Shown here: piece by piece, positions 1 through 8,067 of the stretch
Numbering within the stretch: the first letter of the stretch is position 1
How the letters are laid out: each line of letters starts with the position of its first letter
Assembly (NCBI GenBank): GCA_003671275.1
Contig: QWPB01000027.1
Coordinates: 1 to 45,667, forward strand
Direction of reading: 5' to 3'
Source: Planctomycetota bacterium
Lineage (GTDB): Bacteria > Planctomycetota > Planctomycetia > Planctomycetales > Planctomycetaceae
DNA: 45,667 bases
Program-made: the position numbers and the translations under genes
The notes under the pieces: model-generated
Databases searched by the model: none
What the model saw: only the letters and a program-made list of their open reading frames with translations
Told to the model about the DNA's origin: nothing

Positions 1-782
1 AATGTCCCGTCTCCGGCATTCAGATAAACGTGATCCGGCGCCGCAGCATATTGACCAGGGCCACAGTATCCGGGTCGCTTTTCGTACTCACAGATCTTCC
101 GATCCTCCAGGGTCATTTTCAGGTAGTTCACGACATAGAGGTCCAGCCATCCATCGCGATTCAGATCCAGCCACAAAACGCTGCTGGTCCAGGCAGGATC
201 TGCGACAGGGGCTAAGGTGGTGACGAGTGAAAACGTTCCATCTCCTTCATTCACATACAGCGAATTCGGTCCAACGTTTCCCACGTAGAGATCTGGAAAG
301 CCATCCGCGTTAAAGTCCCCTGCAGCGCTCCCTTGACCGTACCCTGTGTCTCCTGCGCCCAGTGACTCGTCGACCAGGGCAAAGGATGCCCCCACCTGCC
401 CCCGGTAGAGCCAGTTTCCGCGAATGCGGGGGCCGGCGGAGGGCTCAAGACGTGCTCCATTGGTCAGGTAAAGATCCAGCTGACCATCGACATCAAAGTC
501 GATCCATGTGGCTCCACCGCCCATGATTTCGGGGAGGAAATAACGCCCGGGAATGGTGTCCGTGTAGAAGGGGGCGTGGATCCCCATCTCGGCTGCCACG
601 TCCTGAAAATCCGGAAGGATCGCAATTTCTGATGAAGTGACTTCGGGGGGCGGTTGAGGAGATTCAACCACAGAACTCGCCCGATGAGTCGGTTCTGCCT
701 CGGGGCGGCATCCCACTCCACACAGAAGCACGATCCATAGGGGGATGCATCTCTCGAAGCAACCTGTGCTGATAGCGATCAT
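1..782 (-). CDS. FG-GAP/VCBS repeat lipoprotein (CRTAC1/UnbV-like), C-terminus outside window
   Basis: The gene enters the window at base 1, so only about 260 N-terminal residues are visible. The ATG at 782 gives a short hydrophobic leader ending in a lipobox-like GVGC, so a Sec-exported lipoprotein is likely. The rest shows repeated calcium-loop-like FG-GAP/VCBS units (DFDVDGQLDLYL, DFNADGFPDLYV, DLNRDGWLDLYV), which form beta-propellers. Spacing and wording match the planctomycete CRTAC1/ASPIC-UnbV-like proteins; the ASPIC/UnbV C-terminal domain would lie outside the window. The role is unknown, probably extracytoplasmic binding or adhesion. It lies downstream of the DUF1559 gene on the same strand, but a strong terminator sits between them, so it probably has its own promoter. 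No good Shine-Dalgarno sequence is seen. Confidence 0.85.
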   Translation of the reverse strand, partial: MIAISTGCFERCIPLWIVLLCGVGCRPEAEPTHRASSVVESPQPPPEVTSSEIAILPDFQDVAAEMGIHAPFYTDTIPGRYFLPEIMGGGATWIDFDVDGQLDLYLTNGARLEPSAGPRIRGNWLYRGQVGASFALVDESLGAGDTGYGQGSAAGDFNADGFPDLYVGNVGPNSLYVNEGDGTFSLVTTLAPVADPAWTSSVLWLDLNRDGWLDLYVVNYLKMTLEDRKICEYEKRPGYCGPGQYAAAPDHVYLNAGDGT

Positions 783-795
783 GCAGGCACCAATG

Positions 796-827
796 AAAAA
801 ACCCTGCTCGAATGACTTCGAGCAGGG
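796..827 (-). terminator. Rho-independent terminator of the DUF1559 gene
   Basis: A perfect 11-bp inverted repeat, CCCTGCTCGAA (802-812) and TTCGAGCAGGG (817-827), encloses a 4-nt loop. On the minus strand it is followed by six Ts (complement of 796-801). It lies 26 bp past the stop of the minus-strand DUF1559 gene and just before the start of the next minus-strand gene. Confidence 0.9.
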
Positions 828-853
828 ATCTCACACGTTCAGGCATCCCCCAA

Positions 854-1897
854 TTAGAACTCACCAACGGTTTCATTACCGTTACGAGTTCCGATTGAAG
901 CGTAGGTGTTGTAGTCGATGTTTTCACTGAGGAAACGAACTGCCCCGTCTCCCATCAAACCGTGAACCCCCCCGGTGTGATAGCTGGACGACGACATGGT
1001 CGTGCTACCACGCCAGTCTCCCTGATTCGTGGCAAAGCATGGCTTCTCATTGGGGTTCATGTTGTGCGAGTATGCGGAACCGAACCCAATGAAGGAGGAA
1101 GCCCAGGAGGATCCACGGCCATTGTGGCGTCCACAGTCACCGACATGGCCCACGTTGTTCAAGCAGTGTTGACGAACGAGGCGGTGCGGATTGGCTCCGC
1201 CCGGTTCAGCCCACGTGTGCATCTGCATGGACTTGCGTCCCGTACTGGATGGATCGCACGGTACCGATCCAAACTCGGAATACGCCACCGTATTCGATGT
1301 CCCATCCGACACATGGGCCATGCGCACCACAGAATCCGATTCACCAGGCCAGTTGGTGTAGCATGCGAATCCATTGTGCCGTGCGTTTGTTCCGCTGATG
1401 ACGTTGATATCATCCTTGGAGTAGTTGATCACCCCTACGTTGATTGCGTACGAGAACTCGCCGTTCGATCCGTTTCCGTTCGTGAACGCATTCGAAGGGC
1501 AGTTGAACACGGGAAGCCGAGAACTCTGCGGAAGATTGCTTCCCGTATTCCATGGGTTCCAGGGGAAGTCATTCCAGTTGGTCTGATTGTAGAGCGGTGA
1601 CTGATCCAGGTACGGCAGCATGTAGACCTTGTCTGAGAACGCCTGACGACGATCCCAGTCAGTTCCCGGATCAATCCGTCCCCAACTCATACTGATCGGA
1701 AAACAGTTGAATGTATCGTGGTAGTTGTGCAGTGCCAGCCCGATTTGCTTCAGGTTGTTTTTGCACTGAGAACGACGAGCCGCCTCACGTGCCTGTTGGA
1801 CTGCTGGCAACAGCAGCGCAATCAACACAGCAATGATGGCAATCACCACCAACAATTCGATCAGCGTAAATGCCGATCGAACAGCTCTAAGCAACAT
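854..1897 (-). CDS. DUF1559 protein with type IV pilin-like N-terminus
   Basis: A 347-residue member of the large planctomycete DUF1559 family. The N-terminus has a prepilin-type cleavage/methylation motif ([22 protein letters not shown]) and then the family signature QQAREAARR with [15 protein letters not shown]. The C-terminus has the family's H-x-GG...GDGAVRF motif. These proteins are thought to be exported, pseudopilin-like surface or secretion components, but none has a firm function. I chose the ATG at 1897 because AGGAG lies at suitable spacing upstream and the pilin signal follows directly; the frame stays open to 1987 but that part is not signal-like. A sigma-70-like promoter (1986-2014) and a terminator (796-827) make it a monocistronic unit. 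Confidence 0.93.
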   Translation of the reverse strand: MLLRAVRSAFTLIELLVVIAIIAVLIALLLPAVQQAREAARRSQCKNNLKQIGLALHNYHDTFNCFPISMSWGRIDPGTDWDRRQAFSDKVYMLPYLDQSPLYNQTNWNDFPWNPWNTGSNLPQSSRLPVFNCPSNAFTNGNGSNGEFSYAINVGVINYSKDDINVISGTNARHNGFACYTNWPGESDSVVRMAHVSDGTSNTVAYSEFGSVPCDPSSTGRKSMQMHTWAEPGGANPHRLVRQHCLNNVGHVGDCGRHNGRGSSWASSFIGFGSAYSHNMNPNEKPCFATNQGDWRGSTTMSSSSYHTGGVHGLMGDGAVRFLSENIDYNTYASIGTRNGNETVGEF

Positions 1898-1985
1898 GAT
1901 GACTCTCCTGGAAGATGAACGAGAACACGAAGACCAGAGAACGGTATGTGGTCTAATGGTTCGTAGACAAACCCATCGGAAGTTC

Positions 1986-2014
1986 ACGATATCTTTGGGA
2001 TTTTACATTGTCAA
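1986..2014 (-). promoter_or_regulatory. Sigma-70-type promoter of the DUF1559 gene
   Basis: On the minus strand there is a perfect -35 TTGACA (complement of 2009-2014), a 17-bp spacer and a -10 TATCGT (complement of 1986-1991, 4/6 match). The predicted start is near 1978, giving a leader of about 80 nt before the ATG at 1897. The region is AT-rich compared with its surroundings. Confidence 0.6.
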
Positions 2015-2151
2015 TGAGATTTATTCCCAATGTTGCGATCCGGAGGGATGTACTGACTTCCAGCGAGGACACGATCGGCTGCCACTGCCGGTCGGGGCTT
2101 GAGTTGTGGTACCATCGACCGCGTCATTCTTGCTCCGCCCTGGTCGCCCCC

Positions 2152-3654
2152 ATGATTGCTTGTCAGATTTCTCGGTCAATCTTCTTGGTTTGCGGCGTAT
2201 TGCTGGCCGGTGGGTGTGAAGACAACCCCTCGTCGCGGGACGCGACCGTTACCACCGCAGTCCAAGGCTCCAGCGTTCCGTCTCCGCGTGTTGCGCAATT
2301 CTGTGGGCATTGTCACGCGTTTCCCCAGCCCCACACCTTCGCTCGTTCCGAATGGCGGGCTGAAGTGGCGCAGGGCTTTCGTTTCTACGAGGTCGCCGAA
2401 AACCTCAAACTCGATGTCCCGACGGAAGACGAAGTTGTCGCCTTCTACGAGTCTGCGGCCCCGGAGAATATTCCCGAACCGTTGCCACAGGATGTCGAAG
2501 AATCCAGCATTTTCCGTTCGAAAGTCAGGGCGGATGATTCCGTCGCCATGTCGATTTCAGGGGTGTTTCCGGGAGCGCATGCGGGCGAACTCTGGGCTTG
2601 TGACATGCGAACTGCAACGATCTATCGGTCTGAGGAAACCGGTCGTTTTTCGGAGGCTGTCCGCCCGGTCGAGTGTGCCAACCCGTGTCGATTGAACTGG
2701 GCCGATCTGGACCGTGATGGCCAATCCGAACTTTTGGTGAGCGACCTGGGAAGTTTCTTCCCGCAAGACCATCTGAATGGAGCCGTCTGGAAGTTGGACC
2801 CGTTGGCCGACTGGAAATGTACGCCGGTCATTCAGGGGATTTCCCGTGTTGCCGATGTGCAACCCGGCGACCTCGACCGTGATGGCGACCTCGATCTGGT
2901 GGTTGCGGAGTTCGGCTGGCGGCGCACAGGTCGGCTGTTGGTTCTCTGGAATCCCGGTCATTCAGACTTCACGACCTGGAAGCAGGAGGTCATTGATCCC
3001 CGACATGGGGCCATCGATGTCCCACTGATCGATCTGGATGGCGATGGTCACCTTGACATTGTGGCTCTGCTCAGCCAAGAGTTCGAAATGGTGGTCGCTT
3101 ACCTCAATCGTGGCGAGGGGCAGTTCGAGCAGAAAGTCATCTTCGCGGCGAATGAGCCTTCGTTTGGATCCAGTGGCATTGAGATTGTCGATTTTGACCA
3201 GGATGGTGATTCCGATGTAATTCTCTCCAACGGTGACAGTTTTGATAGCAGCTATGTCAAACCATTTCACGGCGTTCGGTGGCTGGAGAATGTCGGTCGA
3301 TATCCGTTTGTGGCACACGATGTTGTGCGCATGGCCGGTGTCCATCGGACCGTCGCGGGTGACATTGATTTGGACGGAGATCTGGATCTGGCGTCGGTCA
3401 GCCTGCTGCCCCCGTCCGTCATGCAAAAGTGGAAGGGGCTGCCCTCAATCATCTGGATGGAGAATCAGGGGAACGACCAGTTCCTGTCCCATGTGATGGA
3501 GGTCGATGCCGCACATCACGCATCGTGTGAATTGAATGATGTGGATCAGGACGGAGACCTGGATATTGTGGCCACCAACTTTCGCTGGCAGGAAGAGACG
3601 GGCCCTCCAGTGACATGGTTCATCAACCAGAAGAGGTTGCCGCCCCCCCAATAG
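2152..3654 (+). CDS. FG-GAP/VCBS repeat lipoprotein with CxxCH motif
   Basis: A 500-residue exported protein. The ATG at 2152 is followed by a hydrophobic leader and a lipobox (LLAGGC, Cys22). At residues 51-55 is CGHCH, a c-type haem attachment-like CxxCH motif, in a short domain (to about residue 130) with conserved-looking aromatic residues. From about residue 150 to the end are at least seven FG-GAP/VCBS units with DxDxDGxxD loops (for example DLDRDGQSELLV, DLDRDGDLDLVV, DVDQDGDLDIVA), predicting a calcium-binding beta-propeller. Many planctomycetes carry such proteins; whether the CxxCH binds haem is unknown. The frame is open upstream to 2008, but the ATG at 2152 is chosen because it begins the signal peptide. 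Its divergent neighbour is the DUF1559 gene. Confidence 0.87.
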   Translation: MIACQISRSIFLVCGVLLAGGCEDNPSSRDATVTTAVQGSSVPSPRVAQFCGHCHAFPQPHTFARSEWRAEVAQGFRFYEVAENLKLDVPTEDEVVAFYESAAPENIPEPLPQDVEESSIFRSKVRADDSVAMSISGVFPGAHAGELWACDMRTATIYRSEETGRFSEAVRPVECANPCRLNWADLDRDGQSELLVSDLGSFFPQDHLNGAVWKLDPLADWKCTPVIQGISRVADVQPGDLDRDGDLDLVVAEFGWRRTGRLLVLWNPGHSDFTTWKQEVIDPRHGAIDVPLIDLDGDGHLDIVALLSQEFEMVVAYLNRGEGQFEQKVIFAANEPSFGSSGIEIVDFDQDGDSDVILSNGDSFDSSYVKPFHGVRWLENVGRYPFVAHDVVRMAGVHRTVAGDIDLDGDLDLASVSLLPPSVMQKWKGLPSIIWMENQGNDQFLSHVMEVDAAHHASCELNDVDQDGDLDIVATNFRWQEETGPPVTWFINQKRLPPPQ

Positions 3655-3770
3655 TCGGATGAACCTGAAAAACGCGGGACAGGCTGATGAGGATGTTCAT
3701 TCCTTGCATCCCCTCTCGATCAGGGAGACACTGCCTCCTGCGGACTCTCCTTCCCTCTTTACGATCCACC

Positions 3771-5051
3771 ATGTCACGTGACCTTGCCCAACGTCTGTTT
3801 CACGAACTCGAGCAGCTGGTCCTGATCGACCCGCACTCCCACATCAACCCTCATGCGGCGGCCTCCCGGACGCTGGCTGATATTCTTGGTTACCATTACT
3901 ACACCGAACTGGCCCACTCGGCGGGGCTGCCGAAAGACCGGATCGAAGAGCCCGGTATTTCGCCGAAAGAAAAGGTCGGGCGGTTGATTGAGAAGTTGAC
4001 CGAGATCGACAATACCGTCCAGCTGAGCTGGTTTCTTGATCTGGCCAAGTCGTTCTTCGGGTTTGAGCACGACGAGTTGACATTGCAGAACTGGGAGCGG
4101 CTGTACGACGGTGCCGAGAAGAAAATGGCCCAGCCCGACTGGGAGGACCAGGTGCTGAAGATCAGCAAACTCGAAGCGGTGTTCCTGACCAACGACTTTG
4201 ACGATCCGCTGACCGGGTTCGATACGAAGCGGTACATTCCCTGCCTGCGGACGGACGATCTGGTTTTTCATTTTGACAAGGCACCGACCCGCGAACGGTT
4301 TGCCAAGGCGACCGGGGTCACGCCGACCAATGCCGCTTCGATTCGGAATGGAATCGGTAAGCTGTTCACGCACTTCCAGTCGAAAGGCGTCAGGGCCTGT
4401 GCCATCTCGTTGCCGCCGGACTTCAGCCCGGCTCCAGTCCCCGCGGGCCCTGCCCTGGATGCCGCGCTGGCCAAGGTGCTTGGAGGGCAGGACTGTGCTG
4501 ACTCGCGGCGGTTGGTCTCGCAGTTCGTCTTTTGGACTCTGGCTGAGTTTTGCGTTGAGTTCAAGCTCCCATTCGATTTGATGATTGGCGTGAATCGCAA
4601 AGTCTACCCCAGCGGCGTTCACCAGGGCCAGGATCTGTTCGATAAGCGGGTCTCGTTGATCCAGTACAAGGATCTGTTCAATGCCTTCCCGACCGTGAAG
4701 TTTCCAATCTCGGTCCTGGGCCAGACCAGCAACCAGGAACTGGTCAGCTACGCCTGGATCTTCCCCAACGTCATTACCCATGGAAGCTGGTGGTACTCGA
4801 ATATCCCGAGCTACATCGAGTTAGACACCAAATCACGACTGGAAGCTGTGCCGCGCACGAAGCAGATCGGCTATTACAGCGACATGTACAAGCTGGAGTT
4901 TGGCCTTCCCAAATTTCGAATGTACCGCCGCATTCTGGCGAAGGTGCTGGCCGAGGACTTTGTCATTGGGCGGGGCTGGCTGGAGACACGGGCTCTCGAA
5001 CTTGGAAAAACGGTCCTGCGGGGCAACGTCGAGCAGATCTTCGGCGTGTAG
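3771..5051 (+). CDS. Glucuronate isomerase-like amidohydrolase superfamily protein
   Basis: A 426-residue predicted metal-dependent TIM-barrel protein. The N-terminus has an HxH metal motif (IDPHSH, His22/His24), as in uronate isomerase UxaC and other amidohydrolases. The C-terminal region (GSWWYSN, then QIGYYSDMYKLEFGLPKFRMYRRILAKVL) resembles the UxaC segment with the WWF, DSR and YFRRIL motifs. It is somewhat shorter than classical UxaC (about 470 residues), and no other uronate-pathway gene is nearby, so the substrate is uncertain. True UxaC converts glucuronate to fructuronate. The ATG at 3771 is preferred; the frame is open to 3687, but the added residues are basic and look non-coding. 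No Shine-Dalgarno sequence is visible. Confidence 0.72.
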   Translation: MSRDLAQRLFHELEQLVLIDPHSHINPHAAASRTLADILGYHYYTELAHSAGLPKDRIEEPGISPKEKVGRLIEKLTEIDNTVQLSWFLDLAKSFFGFEHDELTLQNWERLYDGAEKKMAQPDWEDQVLKISKLEAVFLTNDFDDPLTGFDTKRYIPCLRTDDLVFHFDKAPTRERFAKATGVTPTNAASIRNGIGKLFTHFQSKGVRACAISLPPDFSPAPVPAGPALDAALAKVLGGQDCADSRRLVSQFVFWTLAEFCVEFKLPFDLMIGVNRKVYPSGVHQGQDLFDKRVSLIQYKDLFNAFPTVKFPISVLGQTSNQELVSYAWIFPNVITHGSWWYSNIPSYIELDTKSRLEAVPRTKQIGYYSDMYKLEFGLPKFRMYRRILAKVLAEDFVIGRGWLETRALELGKTVLRGNVEQIFGV

Positions 5052-5173
5052 TGATCGCCGTGAGCCATCGGGTGTCTCGCCATGGGTGTCCCATGGGTGC
5101 TGGCGGGAAGTCTTGCCTCACCGAGCGGGCCGGTCTCAAAGTACGGCCCGTCGCTTACTTGCCCGGCTCCGTG

Positions 5174-5248
5174 TTTGCTCGATCACAGTTTGCTCGATCA
5201 CAGTTTGCTCGATCACAGTTTGCTCGATCACAGTTTGCTCGATCACAT
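5174..5248. repeat. Five-copy 15-bp tandem repeat
   Basis: Five head-to-tail copies of TTTGCTCGATCACAG (5174-5188, 5189-5203, 5204-5218, 5219-5233, 5234-5248). They are perfect except for the last base of the final copy. The array lies between two convergent genes, and its last unit overlaps the stop codon (5243-5245) of the minus-strand phosphatase. Because 15 is a multiple of 3, copy-number change would keep frame. Possible roles are a replication-slippage tract or a protein-binding array; nothing shows which. Confidence 0.95.
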
Positions 5249-7183
5249 TCGAATCGTCCGGGTTCCGACCGCTGATGATTCTCCAGCCGCTTGTCCCGTC
5301 AACATGATCTGATCAGGCTGGTCGGGACCGAGCTTGATCGTATAGAGACCAGCCGCGTAAACGCAGGGTTGAAATGGGGTTTCCCGAGGACGGACCGTGT
5401 AAAGAATCTCACCGGTTGATTCGGCGATGATCTGAACCACCGGAGGTCTTGCCCCCGCGAAATGGAGTTCCGGTAGCCAGTGCGTCGCCTGGCGTCCGTC
5501 GTTCGCTGATTGCGTCACCGTGATCGGCCAACCGGGGAACTGAGATTGGTCGCCTTGTGAGCTGTCGCTGAACCGTGGCCAGCACTCGAATTTGATTTCC
5601 CGTGTCGAGCGGTTGAACCGCACCAGGCCATACCCATCGGCCCGCTGCTTCTCGTCCTGAATCTTCGGTGGATTGGCATAGGCCAGCATTGAGATGCGGT
5701 TGCCCAGCCCATCTCGGAAGTCGCCGGTCCAGGGGAGCGGGCTGTCCTTCACCGGGTGAGGTCCGGGCTGTTCGTCGAGCGGGTGCCACCAGCGGCCATA
5801 GATCGTGTTGACGAGGGCGGGGCTGGTGAACCCGTAGGGGCCATCGCCAAACTCATCGATCCCGTGTTTCACCACGACGGCCAGGTGCTGGTCACCGCAC
5901 AGGTGTACGGCCCGAGCCCGGCGGATCTCGACCAGTGCCTGGTTCCGTCCGGACTGTGGCCAGCCATTGCAGTCCAGGTCGGCCAGCAAGCGATCGTTCT
6001 CACCACCATGCATGTGGACCGCTCCGCAGAATGCGGTTTGCGACAGCACAGCTTTCATTTCAACGCCGGTCCAGTCCTGGCCCCAGTCGTGCAGGAACGT
6101 GATCTGTCGCTCGCCCAGCAACTGCAAACCAGGCAGGTCAATCGACTGGGGATCGTAGCTCGGGTCGTTGATGTGGTCGGGACGGGGCCCCAGCTGCGGG
6201 ATTTTCCCCAGCGGGCCCGATTTGAACTTGCGATCTTCGAGGATGGCGAAGTCGATGCCGCCGACTCGCATGCGGGTGAAGTAGACCGTGATTCCGCGTT
6301 CGACCGGTGTGGGGTCCACCGGGTCGGGCAGGTGCCAGGTCTGTTGCCGCTGCACCATGTTGACGTACTCGGCGGGGTAGAAATACCCGCCGTCCGCGTT
6401 CCCTTTGCGATCTGTGGACCGCTTGCCGTTCTCCCCCCACAGGTTCGGATGCCCGACATCGTGGTCATCCGGAATCGTGATTGTGGGGCGGTCTTTGAGC
6501 ACCTCGCGAAACTGCAGCCCGAACTCGATCCACCCCGCCGTGTGCTCAGTATGGCGGTAGGTCTGATCGCCCGCGAAGAACAGCAGGTCGGGGTCTTGTC
6601 GCTTGAGGTTCTCGATGATCTCGGGACGCAGACCAGTCGTGCGACTGGAGTTGCATGACATGTTGGCGATGACGATCTCATCCTTGTCGAGTGGATCGCG
6701 GCGGATCAGCCCCTCGAAAAGAGCGGTCTCGCCGTGCCGCACGCGATAGGGCATAGACTGTGTGGAATCCCATTCGCTGACCCGGAAGTGAGCACTCCAC
6801 CCCGGCAGGGAGACCGCGACGCGGGACACTTCTTCCCACTCTCCATTGCGTTCCAGTTCCAGTCGGACCATGCGGTCCTCGTCTGGCCTCAGCGGGTAGA
6901 GTTGAGCGGTGATCTTCAGCACCCCGCGTTCCTGTGTGTAAAGGGCAAACGCCACAACCTCATGGCGTGGGACATCCATCGGCGGCGGCGGGTTTGGTCC
7001 CTTCGGCTGAGGACGCTTCCACCAGTCACCGGTGGCGAGTGAATCGAGGTTTGGGAATTCCGGGCCAAAGTCCGGCACCCCCGCTGCGGGTACGGCCTGG
7101 ACTTGTGCGGAGACCGGTGGAGTCGGAGATCCACCGAGCAGCAACGAAGTAAATTTCAACCACCAGCGACGCGTGAGGCTCAT
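5243..7183 (-). CDS. PhoD-like phosphatase (alkaline phosphatase D family), Tat-exported
   Basis: A 646-residue predicted metallophosphoesterase. The N-terminus has a twin-arginine-like motif (LTRRWWLK) before a hydrophobic stretch and VSA cleavage-like site, as in Tat-exported PhoD enzymes. The PhoD-like catalytic core includes FAGDQTYRH (metal-binding D), IPDDHDVGH and LCGDQHLA, and it has an N-terminal beta-rich domain. The family hydrolyses phosphate mono- or diesters outside the cytoplasm. The ATG at 7183 has GGAG eight bases upstream and begins the signal peptide; the frame is open to 7204. The 3' end overlaps the 15-bp tandem repeat. It is divergent from the EVE-domain gene, and no phosphate-regulon gene is adjacent. 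Confidence 0.88.
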   Translation of the reverse strand: MSLTRRWWLKFTSLLLGGSPTPPVSAQVQAVPAAGVPDFGPEFPNLDSLATGDWWKRPQPKGPNPPPPMDVPRHEVVAFALYTQERGVLKITAQLYPLRPDEDRMVRLELERNGEWEEVSRVAVSLPGWSAHFRVSEWDSTQSMPYRVRHGETALFEGLIRRDPLDKDEIVIANMSCNSSRTTGLRPEIIENLKRQDPDLLFFAGDQTYRHTEHTAGWIEFGLQFREVLKDRPTITIPDDHDVGHPNLWGENGKRSTDRKGNADGGYFYPAEYVNMVQRQQTWHLPDPVDPTPVERGITVYFTRMRVGGIDFAILEDRKFKSGPLGKIPQLGPRPDHINDPSYDPQSIDLPGLQLLGERQITFLHDWGQDWTGVEMKAVLSQTAFCGAVHMHGGENDRLLADLDCNGWPQSGRNQALVEIRRARAVHLCGDQHLAVVVKHGIDEFGDGPYGFTSPALVNTIYGRWWHPLDEQPGPHPVKDSPLPWTGDFRDGLGNRISMLAYANPPKIQDEKQRADGYGLVRFNRSTREIKFECWPRFSDSSQGDQSQFPGWPITVTQSANDGRQATHWLPELHFAGARPPVVQIIAESTGEILYTVRPRETPFQPCVYAAGLYTIKLGPDQPDQIMLTGQAAGESSAVGTRTIRM

Positions 7184-7379
7184 CCAATCGACTCCGAATT
7201 CCATTCAGCGGTCCACGAATTGTCAGACGGTAACGATAATTGTCATCGCAACCAATCGCGACCATCGTTTTGTGGAGGGATCTGTCACCCCACGTCAGTG
7301 AGACACCGTGTCCGTAAGGAGGCTGTTCGCGAGAGGGAGAGCGGCATGATTCTGGATTCACGGACATCGGTCACAGGTC

Positions 7380-7434
7380 CAGGCGACGTTGGCCCAGAAT
7401 CCCCTAGTGATTGGCTCTGGGGCCACGTCGCCTG
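7380..7434. repeat. Long imperfect inverted repeat upstream of the EVE gene
   Basis: The arms CAGGCGACGTTGGCCCAGA (7380-7398) and TCTGGGGCCACGTCGCCTG (7416-7434) pair at 17 of 19 positions around a 17-nt loop. The element ends 40 bp before the EVE-domain ATG at 7475. There is no following T-run, so it is not a classic terminator. A weak promoter-like pair (TTGGCT 7411-7416, TACATT 7435-7440, 18-bp spacer) overlaps the right arm, so an operator or structured leader is possible. Confidence 0.75.
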
Positions 7435-7474
7435 TACATTATGTATGCATCTCCCGTCGTCCCCGGATTCCCAC

Positions 7475-7978
7475 ATGGCCAAAATCGCCGCCAAAGCTGC
7501 CACCAAATCACGCCATTATTGGCTTTTCAAGTCAGAACCGGAGGCCTACTCGATCGACGATCTGGCTCGCGACGGTACGACGTTTTGGGATGGTGTGCGC
7601 AATTATCAGGCTCGGAATATTCTGCGAGATGAGATTCGCGTGGGGGATCGCGTACTGTTTTACCACAGCAACGCCGAGCCGATGGCGATTGTTGGAACGA
7701 TGGAAGTCTGCAAAACTGGTTACGGCGATCACACCGCTCGCGATAAGAAAAGCGATCACTACGACGCCAAGTGCACCGTTGAAAATCCGATCTGGTTTAT
7801 GGTTGACGTCAAATTCCGCAAAAAATTTGCCACGGTAGTCACCCGCGAGATGCTGGCTGGTGATCTCGAAACCAAGGGAATGGTGGTCATGGCCAAGGGA
7901 TCGCGGTTGTCGATCCAACCGGTGACTACGGAAGAGTGGCGAGCTGTACATCTGCTGGCTGGGGAAAAACCCGACTGA
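7475..7978 (+). CDS. EVE domain-containing protein
   Basis: A 167-residue protein almost entirely made of an EVE domain (PUA-like fold; Pfam PF01878, formerly DUF55, as in human THYN1). Matching motifs are HYWLFKSEP near the start, TFWDGVRNYQARN, VGDRVLFYHSN and the C-terminal RLSIQPVTTEEW. EVE domains are thought to recognise modified bases in DNA or RNA, and some are fused to defence enzymes; stand-alone copies like this are common and have no settled function. The ATG at 7475 begins the conserved part, although the frame is open to 7103. It lies 89 bp before dnaE on the same strand, so co-transcription is possible. Confidence 0.9.
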   Translation: MAKIAAKAATKSRHYWLFKSEPEAYSIDDLARDGTTFWDGVRNYQARNILRDEIRVGDRVLFYHSNAEPMAIVGTMEVCKTGYGDHTARDKKSDHYDAKCTVENPIWFMVDVKFRKKFATVVTREMLAGDLETKGMVVMAKGSRLSIQPVTTEEWRAVHLLAGEKPD

Positions 7979-8067
7979 CAGCGGGTTCCGTTCCAATTGG
8001 GAAACGCGGCCAATTGGGAAACGCAGTCCTTGAGTCTCTCGCCCCAAGACCGGACAATGCGGCGATC

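Noticed and set aside
3774-4781. Minus-strand open frame antisense to the amidohydrolase gene
   Set aside because: Shadow frame of a well-supported gene; no domain or start signal.
5174-5248. CRISPR-like array
   Set aside because: The units are directly adjacent with no spacers, and no cas gene is present.
5082-5312. Open frames encoding repeats such as FARSQ or LLDHS
   Set aside because: They only translate the 15-bp tandem array, with no signal for expression.
5756-6658. Plus-strand open frame antisense to the PhoD-like gene
   Set aside because: Shadow frame; the minus-strand protein has all PhoD motifs.
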